Below, piece after piece: positions 10,699 to 22,465 of a DNA stretch of 64,000 nucleotides (positions within the stretch are counted from its first letter, which is position 1; the number at the start of each line of letters is the position of its first letter). Where the stretch lies: contig NZ_KL503802.1 of NCBI RefSeq assembly GCF_000709795.1, positions 372,001-436,000 on the forward strand. The letters are read 5' to 3'. Below the pieces are notes generated by a model. The model worked only from the letters and a program-made list of their open reading frames with translations. It was not told the DNA's origin and did no database searches. This DNA comes from Bartonella bacilliformis Ver097. Lineage in GTDB: Bacteria; Pseudomonadota; Alphaproteobacteria; Rhizobiales; Rhizobiaceae. Made by a program: the position numbers and the translations under genes.

Positions 10699-11331
10699 GT
10701 GAAGAAAATCATTATTTATTTTATTTTGAGCGTTGCTTGGCTTTTAGGCGCAAGAGCATACGCATCGGTTGCAGATATCATTAAACATGATGAAACAAAG
10801 GAAATGCACAGCATTGATACGACCGTTTTTGCTTTTATCTATCAATTAATGCGCAAAACAGAGAAAATTTTTCAGCCTATGATTGCTGCTCCGCAAGAAA
10901 CAATGCAATCTCTGTGTGGTTTTCCAGTGCTGTATGCGCGACAAGTCATTTATGATTATGCAGTTTTTCATGATGATAAACTTGCACAAGATGTGATGAT
11001 TTTTAGCAGAGCATTAAGTCTGCGTGGCACACAGATAGTTGGGCCGTTAACTACACAAATTTTACAGCATTTACGTGCCCATCGTGATTTGATGGAAAGG
11101 ATTCATAGGCTTGATCTTTCCGCAGATGTTGTACAAGCTCTTTTAATGGATGAAACTTTTAAGGTGGATTTGTTATTGTCTAAGGTGGGAGCAGAGATTA
11201 CTGCTACAGTTTTTGATACGTTTCACACAGGGGATACAGGAAAATTGGATAATTTGTCTGATGAGATCAAAATAGGACTGCAAAAACGCTGTGTGTCTGT
11301 TTCATCATTTGAAGATTTTAGGGATCAATAA
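10699..11331 (+). CDS. Unknown exported protein between priA and atpH
   Basis: A 210-residue protein I do not recognise. It starts at GTG 10699 behind a GGGGGGTGG stretch, with a clear Sec signal peptide (KK, then a hydrophobic core, ending ARAYA near residue 22). The mature part is mostly alpha-helical by composition, has single cysteines in SLCGFP and KRCVS that could form a disulfide, and has no repeats or metal motif. It sits between priA and the ATP synthase operon, on the same strand as both, but about 260 bp before atpH. It could be periplasmic. It may be restricted to this genus. Confidence 0.7.
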   Translation: MKKIIIYFILSVAWLLGARAYASVADIIKHDETKEMHSIDTTVFAFIYQLMRKTEKIFQPMIAAPQETMQSLCGFPVLYARQVIYDYAVFHDDKLAQDVMIFSRALSLRGTQIVGPLTTQILQHLRAHRDLMERIHRLDLSADVVQALLMDETFKVDLLLSKVGAEITATVFDTFHTGDTGKLDNLSDEIKIGLQKRCVSVSSFEDFRDQ

Positions 11332-11589
11332 TCATCAATATACAAATTTCCCAATATTTATGATATTGAAAAGGGTTGTGAGGGAGGATCTGAAGAAGAA
11401 TTTAAAAGAATTTGCGATTATTTGTCTAAAACTTTCAAAAGCATTATTGCGAGTCAGTTATGTCTATGCTAGAGACAAAAAAGTCTTTTTATTCTGAATT
11501 TTAAGAAAAAGTTCTTGAAGTCTGGAATCTGTGGTCCATTTCATTTGGTCAAGCTCAGGGAGCTTCTTAAGGGAAAGAGGCGAGATTTC

Positions 11590-12174
11590 GTGTCTAATTC
11601 ATTTTCTCTTCCACCACTTTCGTTGATGAATCAGCGCTATGCACACGCATTGTTTGATTTAGTTCAGAAAGAAGGCTATATTGGAGATGTGGAAAAAGCA
11701 TTAGCGTCTTTTCAAGTTATTTTAGAGCAAGATAAAGCCTTAAAACACTTGGTGAAGAGCCCATTTTTCTCAGTAAAAGAGCAAGTTAAAGCGGTTTGTG
11801 CTGTTTGTGAAAATCTTGGGTTGGCTCATAAAAAGACAGGGCAGATACTTCGTAATTTTTTATGTGTTGTTGCTGCTAACCGTCGGCTTTCCGCTTTATC
11901 TGGTATTTTACAAGCTTTTCAGCGTCGTGTTGCCCTTTCTCGTGGAGAGGTGTCGGTGCAGGTTATTTCTGCGCATCCATTGGATGCTGACCAAAAAAAG
12001 GAATTATGCGTGGCTTTAGAAAGTGTTATTGGAGGAAAAGTTATGCTTCACTTATCTGTTGATCCAACGATTCTCGGTGGACTTATCGTTCGTTTAGGAT
12101 TGTATCAGATTGATACGTCCCTTGCGGCGCAATTATCTTCCCTTAAGCTTGCATTGAAAAAAGAGGTTAGCTGA
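11590..12174 (+). CDS. atpH: ATP synthase F1 delta subunit
   Basis: A 194-residue OSCP/delta subunit that links the F1 head to the peripheral stalk of the ATP synthase. The N-terminal [12 protein letters not shown] and C-terminal [13 protein letters not shown] and [12 protein letters not shown] match the family. I chose GTG 11590, with GAGG about 10 bases upstream, giving [11 protein letters not shown]; the frame stays open further upstream but that part has no ribosome site. The stop overlaps the atpA start by one base, so the two are translationally coupled. It is first of atpHAGDC. Confidence 0.93.
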   Translation: MSNSFSLPPLSLMNQRYAHALFDLVQKEGYIGDVEKALASFQVILEQDKALKHLVKSPFFSVKEQVKAVCAVCENLGLAHKKTGQILRNFLCVVAANRRLSALSGILQAFQRRVALSRGEVSVQVISAHPLDADQKKELCVALESVIGGKVMLHLSVDPTILGGLIVRLGLYQIDTSLAAQLSSLKLALKKEVS

Positions 12175-13709
12175 TGGACATTAGACCGTCTGAAATTTCA
12201 AAAATCCTAAAAGAGAAAATCAAGAACTTTGATCAAGAGGCTGAATTTTCAGAGATTGGTTGGGTTTTATCTGTGGGGGATGGTATCGCCCGCGTTTATG
12301 GTTTGGATAATGTTCAAGCGGGTGAAATGGTTTCTTTCTCTAACGGTGTTCAGGGTATGGCACTGAATTTGGAAATGGATAATGTTGGGGTTGTGATTTT
12401 TGGATCAGACCGTGATATCCGCGAAGGGGATACTGTTAAACGGCTTGGATCCATTGTTGATGTTCCCGTTGGTCCTGAATTGCTTGGGCGTGTTGTTGAC
12501 GCATTGGGAAATCCCATTGATGGCAAGGGGCCATTAAATGCAAAAAATCGTCGCCGTGTTGATGTGAAGGCGCCTGGTATTATTCCACGTCAATCTGTGT
12601 ATGAGCCAATGTCAACAGGTTTAAAAGCTATTGATGCTCTTATTCCTATTGGGCGTGGTCAGCGTGAGTTGGTGATTGGTGACCGTCAAACGGGAAAAAC
12701 AGCCATTTTGCTTGATACATTTTTGAACCAAAAGCCTTTTCATGAAAATGAAGCTGGAAGCGATCAAGATAAAGTCTATTGTATTTATGTTGCTATTGGT
12801 CAAAAACGTTCAACGGTGGCACAATTTGTTAAAGTTTTAGAAGAGCGTGGCGCTTTAGATTATTCAATTATTGTTGCGGCGACAGCTTCTGATCCTGCTC
12901 CGATGCAGTTTATTGCCCCTCTTGCTGGGTGTGCTATGGGAGAATATTTCCGTGATAATGGTCAGCATGCTTTGATTGGTTATGATGACCTTTCAAAACA
13001 GGCGGTGGCTTATCGTCAAATGTCTCTTTTGCTGCGTCGACCGCCTGGTCGTGAAGCTTATCCAGGGGATGTGTTCTACCTGCATTCTCGTCTTTTAGAG
13101 CGGGCTGCAAAGTTAAATGCTGATAATGGCTCTGGGTCTTTGACTGCGCTACCAGTGATTGAAACACAAGCCAATGATGTTTCTGCTTATATTCCTACGA
13201 ATGTGATTTCGATTACGGATGGTCAGATCTTCTTAGAAACCAATTTATTTTATCAGGGAATTCGCCCTGCTGTGAATGTTGGTTTATCTGTGTCACGTGT
13301 TGGTTCTGCTGCGCAGATTAAAGCGATGAAACAGGTTGCAGGGTCGATTAAGGGTGAGTTAGCACAATATCGAGAAATGGCTGCTTTTGCTCAATTTGGT
13401 TCAGATTTGGATGCTTCAACTCAGCGTCTTTTAAATCGTGGTGCACGTTTGACAGAGTTGTTAAAGCAACCGCAATTTTCGCCTTTGAAAACAGAAGAAC
13501 AGGTTGTTACTATTTTTGCTGGTGTGAATGGGTATCTTGATGCGTTGGCAGTTTCTGATGTTGGTCGATTTGAGCGCGGCCTTTTGGCTCTTTTACGCAG
13601 TGACCATCAAGAGCTGTTGAATGCGATTGCTAATCAGAAGCAAATCACAGATGAGCTTAAGGGTAAGTTGGTAGCGATCCTTGATCGTTATGCAAAGAAT
13701 TTTTCTTAA
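12174..13709 (+). CDS. atpA: ATP synthase F1 alpha subunit
   Basis: The 511-residue non-catalytic nucleotide-binding subunit of the F1 ATPase. The P-loop GDRQTGKTA is near residue 170, and the family signature [17 protein letters not shown] is near residue 365. Length is normal. It follows atpH with a one-base overlap and precedes atpG by 16 bases. The membrane F0 genes are not in the window; in alphaproteobacteria they usually form a separate operon. Confidence 0.98.
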   Translation: MDIRPSEISKILKEKIKNFDQEAEFSEIGWVLSVGDGIARVYGLDNVQAGEMVSFSNGVQGMALNLEMDNVGVVIFGSDRDIREGDTVKRLGSIVDVPVGPELLGRVVDALGNPIDGKGPLNAKNRRRVDVKAPGIIPRQSVYEPMSTGLKAIDALIPIGRGQRELVIGDRQTGKTAILLDTFLNQKPFHENEAGSDQDKVYCIYVAIGQKRSTVAQFVKVLEERGALDYSIIVAATASDPAPMQFIAPLAGCAMGEYFRDNGQHALIGYDDLSKQAVAYRQMSLLLRRPPGREAYPGDVFYLHSRLLERAAKLNADNGSGSLTALPVIETQANDVSAYIPTNVISITDGQIFLETNLFYQGIRPAVNVGLSVSRVGSAAQIKAMKQVAGSIKGELAQYREMAAFAQFGSDLDASTQRLLNRGARLTELLKQPQFSPLKTEEQVVTIFAGVNGYLDALAVSDVGRFERGLLALLRSDHQELLNAIANQKQITDELKGKLVAILDRYAKNFS

Positions 13710-13725
13710 TTGGTGGAATGCTTGA

Positions 13726-14634
13726 ATGGCGTCGCTGAAGGATCTAAGAGACCGTATCGCCTCGGTTAAGGCAACACAAAAAATTACCAAAGCCATGCAA
13801 ATGGTTGCAGCAGCAAAGTTGCACCGTGCGCAAGAGGCGGTGGAGGCAGGGCGTTCTTATACGCGGCGTATGGATGCTATTGTCACCAATATCTCTAAAG
13901 ATGTAGACCTTGTTGATGCTCCACTGTTAATGCGTGGTACAGGGAATGACCATGTGCATCTTTTGGTGGTTTGTACGGCTGAGCGTGGTTTGTGTGGAGC
14001 TTTTAATACGCAAATTGCACGTCTCGCGCGTGAGCATATTCACAAGCTTCATGCTGTAGGTAAAACGGTTAAAATTTTAACTGTAGGCAAAAAGGGAGCA
14101 GATATTTTACTGCGTGATTTTAAATCCTTGATGATTGATCATGTTGATTTGCGGTCTGTAAAGAAAATTGGTTTTGCTGAGGCAGCAAAAATCAGCAAGC
14201 AGCTTATTGATTTATTTGATGAGGGTGCTTTTGATGTCTGTACGCTTTTTTATTCTCGATTTGTTTCAGTGATTACTCAGCGTCCAATGGCTTTGAGTTT
14301 AATTCCAGCAGGGCAAAGCTCTACTGATGAAGGACAAGGTTTTGCTGATCAACTAGAAAATTGTGAGGCTTCGCAATCGGCTGTTTATGAATATGAGTCT
14401 GATGTAGCTTCTCTTTTAAATGATCTTATTCCACGTCATATTTCTGTACAGATTTTTCAGGCATTACTTGAAAATGTTGCTGGTGAAATGGGAGCAAAAA
14501 TGAGTGCTATGGATAATGCATCGCGCAACGCGGGTGAAATGATTAACAAGTTGACAGTGACCTATAATCGTCAGCGTCAGGCGCAGATTACCACAGAATT
14601 GATTGAAATTATTGCAGGTGCTGAAGCGCTTTAA
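13726..14634 (+). CDS. atpG: ATP synthase F1 gamma subunit
   Basis: The 302-residue central rotor shaft of the F1 ATPase. The N-terminal helix [15 protein letters not shown] with [14 protein letters not shown] and the C-terminal helix [15 protein letters not shown] with [11 protein letters not shown] are the two long coiled-coil helices of the shaft. Between them is the Rossmann-like domain with [11 protein letters not shown]. Length is normal for this group. It lies between atpA and atpD in the operon. Confidence 0.97.
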   Translation: MASLKDLRDRIASVKATQKITKAMQMVAAAKLHRAQEAVEAGRSYTRRMDAIVTNISKDVDLVDAPLLMRGTGNDHVHLLVVCTAERGLCGAFNTQIARLAREHIHKLHAVGKTVKILTVGKKGADILLRDFKSLMIDHVDLRSVKKIGFAEAAKISKQLIDLFDEGAFDVCTLFYSRFVSVITQRPMALSLIPAGQSSTDEGQGFADQLENCEASQSAVYEYESDVASLLNDLIPRHISVQIFQALLENVAGEMGAKMSAMDNASRNAGEMINKLTVTYNRQRQAQITTELIEIIAGAEAL

Positions 14635-14648
14635 ATATTAGAAGGTAA

Positions 14649-16265
<1,617 letters not shown>

Positions 16266-16312
16266 GAAGGGCTTTGTAGTGAATGTTTATGTAAAGAGAA
16301 CAAGAGGTTCCT

Positions 16313-16729
16313 GTGGAAGATAAAAGAGCAGAGCATTTTTTATTCGAACTTGTTTCGCCTGAAAAACTTGTTTTTTCAGAAAAAATTGTGTCGGTTGTTC
16401 TGCCTTCGGCTTCAGGATATCTAACAGTTATGGCAAATCACGCACCTTTAGTGGCAAGTCTTATCCCGGGAAGTGTTCGTGTTGTATCTTCTTCTCGGGA
16501 ATGGTTATTTGCTGTTGGCGGAGGGGTGGTTGAAATTACGCTTTCACGCTGTTCTCTTTTGGCTGAATCGGTTCTTGCTGTTGATCATTTTGCTTTTGAA
16601 GAGCTTGAACAACATATTATGAATGTTCGGGCAACATTAGAAAATGCTTTGGGTGAGAGAACTGGCCACACAGCGGAAGATTTTTTACATCAATTAACAA
16701 GAGTTTGTGGTGTATCAACAAGTGCATAA
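16313..16729 (+). CDS. atpC: ATP synthase F1 epsilon subunit
   Basis: The 138-residue epsilon subunit, which couples rotor turning to the c-ring and can inhibit ATP hydrolysis. It has FELVSPEKLVFSEKIVSVVLPS and GYLTVMANHAPLVASLIPGSVRV, the beta-sandwich signature, followed by VGGGVVEI. The start is GTG 16313 after AAGAGGTTCCT. It is last of the operon; 24 bases later an unrelated transporter begins on the same strand. Confidence 0.95.
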   Translation: MEDKRAEHFLFELVSPEKLVFSEKIVSVVLPSASGYLTVMANHAPLVASLIPGSVRVVSSSREWLFAVGGGVVEITLSRCSLLAESVLAVDHFAFEELEQHIMNVRATLENALGERTGHTAEDFLHQLTRVCGVSTSA

Positions 16730-16753
16730 CAGATATTGATAGGAAGAACAGAT

Positions 16754-18364
16754 ATGCACGGCAAGGGGAGCGCGGTTGTATCTGAGGGAGCTAAGTCTTC
16801 TTTGGGTTTTGGTGCTGTTTTTGCTGAGCCTTTGCCTAAATGCTTTGTGTATATTTTTGCCTCTTTTATTTTGCAATGGGCCTGTGGCCTTGGGGCGAAT
16901 ATGATTCAGTCCAACATTGGTCAGCTTGCTGGCGATTTTCACGCAACATTGCCTGAGATGACATGGTTGGTCGCTGTTTATATGGCACCTAATGTCAGTG
17001 TGACGATTATGTTGGTGAAAATCCGTTATCAGTTTGGGTTGCGGGCTTTTGCTGAGTTATCGATCTTGGGATTTGTTCTGGTTTGTGCTTTGCAATTATT
17101 GGTCACGGATCTGCGTTCAGCGCTTATCATTCGCTTTTTTTCTGGAATTGCCGCTGCTCCTATGGCCTCATTGGCATTTATCTATATGATGGAGGTCTTT
17201 GTTCCCGAGAAAAAATTCACGATTGGTTTGAGTTTAAATTATATGAATGCAGCTTTAGCGGTTCCTTTGTCGCGTTTAATTTCTCCTCATTTGATAGAAA
17301 ATGGTGGATTTTCTGGTCTTTCCGCTATGGAAATGGGGCTTGTCTTAATCAGCTTGGGGTGTATCTATTTTCTTCCACTTGCACCTGTTGCGCGCAGCAA
17401 AGTAATTACCAAGCTTGATTGGGTGAGTTATGGTTTGATTGCGTTTGGACTTGGTTTAAATGCTATCGTTATGTCGGTTGGCAAGCTTTACTGGTGGTAT
17501 GAGACACCTTGGATCGGTTGGGGGTTAGCGCTTGCCGTTTTATTTTTAAGTATTGCAGTTATACTTGAGCTTAATCGAGACAATCCATTGATTGATTTAC
17601 GCTGGCTTGTCAGTAAGGAAATGCTGCAGGTTGTTTTGGTGTTATTGGTTTTTCGAATTTTTTTATTAGAACAATCCACTTTAGCAGCAGATTTTTTTAG
17701 TCTTTTTGGTTTGTTAAATCATGATATGGCGCCTATGTATGTCGCTATCACTATCGGAACTCTTTTAGGAGGAGCGGTCTGTGTCTTTTTTTTACGTGCA
17801 GGGCGCGAAGATTATTTTTATCTTGTGTCTGTAAGCTGTTTGGCACTTGGGTCTTATTTAGACAGTTATGTGAATGAATTAACTCGTCCAGTTGATATGA
17901 TGGTGAGTCAAGGGCTGATAGGTTTTGGCTATGCTCTCTTTTTGCCACCTGCTCTTTTTAATGGGTTTGTGACAGCGAATGCACGGGGTCCTCGTTATGT
18001 TTTGAGTTTTATTGCTGTTTTCTTGCTAACACAGGTAACAGGTGGACTGATGAGTGCAGCCTTTTTCGGTAGTCTGCAATTTCTTTTTGCTCATAAGCAT
18101 TTTGAATTCTTAACGCAGAATATTATGATAACGGATCCGCTTATTGCCAATGAGATTGATAATAGTATTCTGAGCATGGGTGATATACAAAGCGTATCTA
18201 GTTTGATTGAGCATCTTAAATTGACAGCCAATATTTTGGCTTATGATGATGTTTTTCGGCTTTATTTTTATATTGCAACTATTGTATTGGTTATTTTCAT
18301 TGTCAAAATATTTTATAGATCACGCTTTTTTGCACTTTGGAGGAAAATCCAAAAAGCAAGATAA
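16754..18364 (+). CDS. MFS multidrug efflux permease, EmrB/DHA2-like
   Basis: A 536-residue inner-membrane protein with about 14 hydrophobic segments, the DHA2 pattern. After an N-terminal cytoplasmic stretch come ANMIQSNIGQLAGDF, then TWLVAVYMAPNV, as in EmrB-type H+ antiporters. Such permeases export drugs or toxic metabolites with a membrane fusion partner. The start is ATG 16754 behind AGGAAGA; a TTG at 16736 is less likely. The partner gene follows after 28 bases. No outer-membrane channel gene is near. The substrate cannot be told from sequence. Confidence 0.85.
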   Translation: MHGKGSAVVSEGAKSSLGFGAVFAEPLPKCFVYIFASFILQWACGLGANMIQSNIGQLAGDFHATLPEMTWLVAVYMAPNVSVTIMLVKIRYQFGLRAFAELSILGFVLVCALQLLVTDLRSALIIRFFSGIAAAPMASLAFIYMMEVFVPEKKFTIGLSLNYMNAALAVPLSRLISPHLIENGGFSGLSAMEMGLVLISLGCIYFLPLAPVARSKVITKLDWVSYGLIAFGLGLNAIVMSVGKLYWWYETPWIGWGLALAVLFLSIAVILELNRDNPLIDLRWLVSKEMLQVVLVLLVFRIFLLEQSTLAADFFSLFGLLNHDMAPMYVAITIGTLLGGAVCVFFLRAGREDYFYLVSVSCLALGSYLDSYVNELTRPVDMMVSQGLIGFGYALFLPPALFNGFVTANARGPRYVLSFIAVFLLTQVTGGLMSAAFFGSLQFLFAHKHFEFLTQNIMITDPLIANEIDNSILSMGDIQSVSSLIEHLKLTANILAYDDVFRLYFYIATIVLVIFIVKIFYRSRFFALWRKIQKAR

Positions 18365-18392
18365 TAATATCCGTGAAGAAAAGTAAACAAAG

Positions 18393-19394
18393 ATGATCCG
18401 GGCATTACGGTCAAAGTCGACAAGTGTCGCATTTATATCAGGTATTGTTGGGATTCTACTGATTTTATGGGCTTGGCAACTTCCGCCATTTGTAAGTGCA
18501 ATTCAGGTCACGAATAATGCTGCAATTAAGGGAAATGTGACACCGATTAGTTCGCAGATCTCTGGAGTAATTGCACGTATTCATGTGCAAGATTATCAAA
18601 GGGTTGAAAGGGGACAAGTTTTGTTTGAATTGGATGATGCTGTTTTTCAGCAACAGTTAGTTCGAGCAAAGGCAAACCTTGATTCAAAAAATACAAAACT
18701 TGCACATATTCTATTAAAGGTTGAAGCTCTACAAGAGGAAATTAAGATAGCAGAAGCTGAGCTTGCTCATCTTCAAGAGGTATTGGCTTCTAAGTCTCAA
18801 GTATTAGACACTAACAAACCGTTTCATACAGTCCCTTCTCTTTCACAATCGTTGGCGACACTTGAAATGAAATATCAATTGCAAAAACAACTCGATCTTG
18901 AACAGCAAAGTTTGCAATTTGATATTATGGGAGCACGCGCTGGAGTTGAATTAGCAGAGCTTAATCTTTCTCATACGAAAATTATCTCTCCTGACACGGG
19001 TTATATTGGGTTGGTTGGTGTAAAGGTGGGGCAATATGTTATGCCGGGGACGCAGTTGGTCATTGTCATTTCTGATGATATTTGGATTCTTGCTCACTAT
19101 AAGGAAACACAATTGTCTCGTATGCGTGTTGGGCAACCTGTTGTTTTTTCTGTTGATGCGTTAAATAATCAAAAATTAACGGGTCGTGTGGTGAGTTTTG
19201 CTCCTGCAACGGGTTCGGAATTTTCATTCTTAAAAACAGATAAGGCGATTGGCAATTTCATCAAAGTTGCTCAGCGTGTTTCTGTTCGCATTGCTTTGGA
19301 TCCGGAGCAATCGAGAATTGATCGGCTTATCCCTGGGATGTCTGTGGTGACCTATGTTGATACTGCCGCGCAAGCCACGTCTCTAGAAGAATGA
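18393..19394 (+). CDS. HlyD/EmrA-type membrane fusion protein
   Basis: A 333-residue periplasmic adaptor. One N-terminal membrane anchor (about residues 12-35) is followed by the lipoyl-like half motif SSQISGVIARIHVQDYQRVERG, a coiled-coil hairpin (about residues 85-190), the second half motif ISPDTGYIGLVGVKVGQYVMPG, and a beta-barrel domain with VSFSVDALNNQ-like spacing. It should bridge the MFS permease just upstream to an outer-membrane channel. The pair forms a two-gene unit. The ATG at 18393 has only a weak ribosome site. Confidence 0.88.
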   Translation: MIRALRSKSTSVAFISGIVGILLILWAWQLPPFVSAIQVTNNAAIKGNVTPISSQISGVIARIHVQDYQRVERGQVLFELDDAVFQQQLVRAKANLDSKNTKLAHILLKVEALQEEIKIAEAELAHLQEVLASKSQVLDTNKPFHTVPSLSQSLATLEMKYQLQKQLDLEQQSLQFDIMGARAGVELAELNLSHTKIISPDTGYIGLVGVKVGQYVMPGTQLVIVISDDIWILAHYKETQLSRMRVGQPVVFSVDALNNQKLTGRVVSFAPATGSEFSFLKTDKAIGNFIKVAQRVSVRIALDPEQSRIDRLIPGMSVVTYVDTAAQATSLEE

Positions 19395-19935
19395 TCCTCT
19401 GTCCCTGTTGATTCATATTAAGGAGTTGATCCATGAAGGGTTAACCTATTTTGTCTATCCATATCAAAAGTTGATTTATCAAGACACCAAGATATGTGAT
19501 GATCGATCACGTATGCTTGAGTTTTATCCCCCTTTAAGGCTTTTCTTATGGTCTTTTCTCTTTTCTATTCCAAGAGAAGGATGGTTCTTTATTGCTGTGT
19601 TTTAAACAGTTAGATATGTTATAAAAAATCGTTGTTGTTGTGAGAATACCAATGGTTAATTTCTGTGTGCTTATTGTTTAAATGTACGGTGCATTTTTAA
19701 TTTTTGTCTTCTTGCATCAAGGGTATAAATAAAATAGGTGTGTAGCTTTACTTGTTCCTAATTGAGGCTGTTGCGTGAAGGTCATAAATAATGAGTGATC
19801 ACTCCAATCTATTTTTGAAATAGACATGATAGCTATTGCCGTGAGAGATAGTTATAAAAATGGGGTTATAAGAATTGCCATAAAAATAATGTGAAGGAGT
19901 CATGAGGATTAGAGTTTGGGAGCGATGAGGAGCTA
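19395..19935. other. Spacer of 541 bp before ispG
   Basis: No gene is recognised here. Near 19805-19890 there are short related segments (GATAGCTATTGCC, GATAGTTATAAAAAT, AAGAATTGCCATAAAAAT), another decayed short tandem repeat. The ispG ribosome site GAGGAG is at its right end. Confidence 0.4.
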
Positions 19936-21192
19936 ATGAGCACGGCCTATTATTTATCGAAGCTTTCAGAACGTCGCCGGTCTGTTGCGGTGATGGTTGG
20001 GGATGTAGGGGTTGGCGGTGATCATCCAATTGTTGTTCAATCTATGACCAATACGGACACGGCTGATATTGATGCCACGGTGATGCAAGTCAGTGCACTC
20101 TGGCGTGCAGGGTCGCAATTGGTGCGGATAACTGTTGACCGTGATGAAGCCGCCGCCGCTGTTCCTAAAATACGGGAGAGGTTAGAACGATTGGGCATTT
20201 TTGTTCCTTTGGTGGGAGATTTTCATTATATTGGGCATAAGCTTTTGGTTCAGCATCCTGCATGTGCGCAAGCGCTGGCAAAATATCGGATTAATCCTGG
20301 CAATGTCGGTTTTGGTACCAAAAAGGATCAGCAATTTAGTCAGATTATTGAGATTGCTTGCCAGTATAATAAACCCATACGCATTGGGGTGAATTGGGGA
20401 TCTTTAGATGAAGCGTTGTTGACGCAGCTTATGGATGAAAATGCACAACAAGAAAAGCCTTTATCAACGGCAGAAGTCATGCGGGAAGCTGTGATTCAGT
20501 CTGCGCTTCATTCAGCTTTTGCTGCTGAAAAGATGGGTTTGAGACGGGATAAGATTATTCTGTCAGCAAAAGTAAGCGATGTGCAAGATCTCATTGCTGT
20601 ATACACTCTCTTAGCGAAGCGTTCTGACCATGCCCTTCATGTTGGATTAACGGAAGCAGGTATGGGAACCAAGGGAGTAGTTGCTTCTTCTGTGGCTTTG
20701 GGAATTCTATTACAGCAGGGAATTGGAGATACGATTCGCATTTCGCTAACCCCTGAACCAGGGGGAGATCGTACTCGAGAAGTCAAAGTATGCCAAGAGC
20801 TTTTGCAAGTGATGGGATTTCGGCAGTTTATGCCTGTGGTTGCGGCATGCCCTGGATGCGGGCGGACAACCTCGACGGTTTTTCAAACATTGGCGCAAAG
20901 AATCGAAGCTGATTTACGTAAAAATATGCCAATTTGGCGTGAAAAATACCCTGGGATTGAATGCTTAAAAGTGGCTGTTATGGGCTGTATCGTCAATGGA
21001 CCTGGGGAATCAAAACATGCTGATATTGGTATTTCCTTACCTGGAACAGGAGAGTTGCCAGCAGCCCCTGTATTTATTGAAGGAAAAAAGGTAAAGGTGT
21101 TGCGTGGTCACCATATTGCAGAAGAATTTGAAGAGATTTTGAGTAATTATATCCATACTCGCTTTGGACAGCATGAATACAAAAGGGCTTAA
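19936..21192 (+). CDS. ispG: 4-hydroxy-3-methylbut-2-enyl diphosphate synthase
   Basis: The 418-residue iron-sulfur enzyme that makes HMBPP, the penultimate step of the MEP isoprenoid pathway. The N-terminal TIM-barrel part has [15 protein letters not shown] and [13 protein letters not shown]. The [4Fe-4S] ligands are in [10 protein letters not shown] (two cysteines) and [10 protein letters not shown] (one). Length suits the alphaproteobacterial form. The ATG has GAGGAG just upstream. ispA, which uses the pathway's products, is about 300 bp away on the other strand. Confidence 0.97.
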   Translation: MSTAYYLSKLSERRRSVAVMVGDVGVGGDHPIVVQSMTNTDTADIDATVMQVSALWRAGSQLVRITVDRDEAAAAVPKIRERLERLGIFVPLVGDFHYIGHKLLVQHPACAQALAKYRINPGNVGFGTKKDQQFSQIIEIACQYNKPIRIGVNWGSLDEALLTQLMDENAQQEKPLSTAEVMREAVIQSALHSAFAAEKMGLRRDKIILSAKVSDVQDLIAVYTLLAKRSDHALHVGLTEAGMGTKGVVASSVALGILLQQGIGDTIRISLTPEPGGDRTREVKVCQELLQVMGFRQFMPVVAACPGCGRTTSTVFQTLAQRIEADLRKNMPIWREKYPGIECLKVAVMGCIVNGPGESKHADIGISLPGTGELPAAPVFIEGKKVKVLRGHHIAEEFEEILSNYIHTRFGQHEYKRA

Positions 21193-21497
21193 GAAGAGCT
21201 CAATCAGAAGATAGAAGATTGCTTTAACGTGTTAGCTCTTATCACCATTTTGGTATGTTAGTTTTGGTCGCACATTTTTTTAGTGTGCAAGATTGCTTTG
21301 ATAGGATGCTTGATAACCCTTTAGGTGTGTTGGTTCTTGTATTTCCATTATTCTATTCTTTACCTATTTGTACGGCATGGTATATGAACAGATACAGTTT
21401 TTAAATATTTGTGTGTTGCAATTAAAATAGACAGTTTGTTGCAGGGGAAGAGCTTTGTTACCAAAAGGGTTAAGAAACTTTACGGTTTTAAAAGTCT
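21193..21497. other. Spacer between convergent ispG and ispA
   Basis: The right half of this spacer is a decayed copy of the ispA 3' end (see repeat entry). The left half, 21193-21390, shows nothing recognisable. Confidence 0.5.
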
Positions 21498-21580
21498 TTA
21501 ATGTTTGCGTGTTGCAATAAAATAGGCGGCTTGTCGCAGCGGGAAAGCTTTGTCACCAAAAGGGTTAAGAAACTTTACAG
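21394..21580. repeat. Degenerate tandem duplication of the ispA 3' end
   Basis: The segment 21394-21484 (noncoding) and 21482-21580 (including the ispA stop and last ~27 codons) align end to end with a period of about 95 bp. Both carry GTGTTGCAA or GCGTTGCAA-like starts, AAAATAG-C-G, GGGAA-AGCTTTGT-ACC and an identical 22-bp block, CCAAAAGGGTTAAGAAAC plus TTTA, at 21461-21482 and 21556-21577. The outer copy has indels and is not translated as part of ispA. Confidence 0.88.
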
Positions 21581-22400
21581 CGTCATGGATTAGTGTATCT
21601 CGTTTTTTTTGTGTTTCTGCAATGCCATCAATATTAACCAGTGTCGCTTTGTTGGCAACTTTATCTTTTCCAGCAGTTTTTCCTAGAATTTCAGTGCTGC
21701 TGGTGACATCGAGAAGATCATCTGTTAATTGAAATGCGAGGCCAATTTGTGTACCAAAATTGGCGAATTGTTGGGTTATGGGTGCGGAAGCACCGCCCAT
21801 TATGGCGCCGGCTTGGCAAGAAAAACTTATCAATGCGGCTGTTTTCATACGTTGCAAAGTGAGGATTTCTGTGCGGTCTCTCGGTTTTTTTTCTGCTTCA
21901 AGGTCAAGGATCTGACCGCCAATCATGCCGCCAAGTCCTGCGGCTTGTGCCAGAGCTGTAATGAGGTTCAGTCTGGTTTGAGGGAGCAGGGCACAGGCTT
22001 TGTGTGCAATAATTTCAAACGCAAAAGTAAGTAGGGCATTGCCTGCAAGAATTGCTGTGGCTTCGTCAAAAGCTTTATGAACAGTAGGTTTACCACGTCG
22101 TAAAATATCGTTATCCATAGCAGGAAGGTCATCATGAATGAGCGAATAACAATGGATGCATTCTAACGCTACGCCGACATCAAGCGCATGTTCGGAGGGA
22201 ACATCAAAAAGTGCAGCACTTTGGATAACAAAAAAAGGACGCAAGCATTTGCCACCATTCAAAACACCATAACGCATGGCTTGCAGTAAGAGCTCGGGGC
22301 GAGCAATTTCACCCTTTTGCACGTGATTGTTTAAAAGCATGTTCAGCCTTTGTTTCACAGCGTCAGCATGTTTTGCAAGAAGGGTTGTGAATTCATGCAT
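21498..22400 (-). CDS. ispA: Farnesyl (polyprenyl) diphosphate synthase
   Basis: A 300-residue trans-isoprenyl diphosphate synthase that condenses IPP with allylic diphosphates to give farnesyl diphosphate for undecaprenyl carriers and quinones. The first aspartate-rich motif is in LIHDDLPAMDNDILRRG, and the second is QLTDDLLDVT. Length and the two residues before the first motif fit the IspA group rather than long-chain synthases. I chose ATG 22400 with AAGGAAG upstream, although the frame stays open to 22457. mtgA is divergent, 65 bases away. Confidence 0.92.
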   Translation of the reverse strand: MHEFTTLLAKHADAVKQRLNMLLNNHVQKGEIARPELLLQAMRYGVLNGGKCLRPFFVIQSAALFDVPSEHALDVGVALECIHCYSLIHDDLPAMDNDILRRGKPTVHKAFDEATAILAGNALLTFAFEIIAHKACALLPQTRLNLITALAQAAGLGGMIGGQILDLEAEKKPRDRTEILTLQRMKTAALISFSCQAGAIMGGASAPITQQFANFGTQIGLAFQLTDDLLDVTSSTEILGKTAGKDKVANKATLVNIDGIAETQKKRDTLIHDAVKFLNPFGDKAFPLRQAAYFIATRKH

Positions 22401-22465
22401 GATTGCTTCCTTTATTTTTTGTAAAGTGAGATCACTCTTTTTATGATAGGAAGACAAAGAATGGA

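Noticed and set aside
11291-11497. 68-codon frame after the exported orphan
   Set aside because: Overlaps the end of the previous gene, no ribosome site, no recognisable product.
19408-19605. 65-codon frame before ispG
   Set aside because: Non-ATG start, no ribosome site, no family resemblance; an ATG with a good site at about 19432 is followed at once by a stop.
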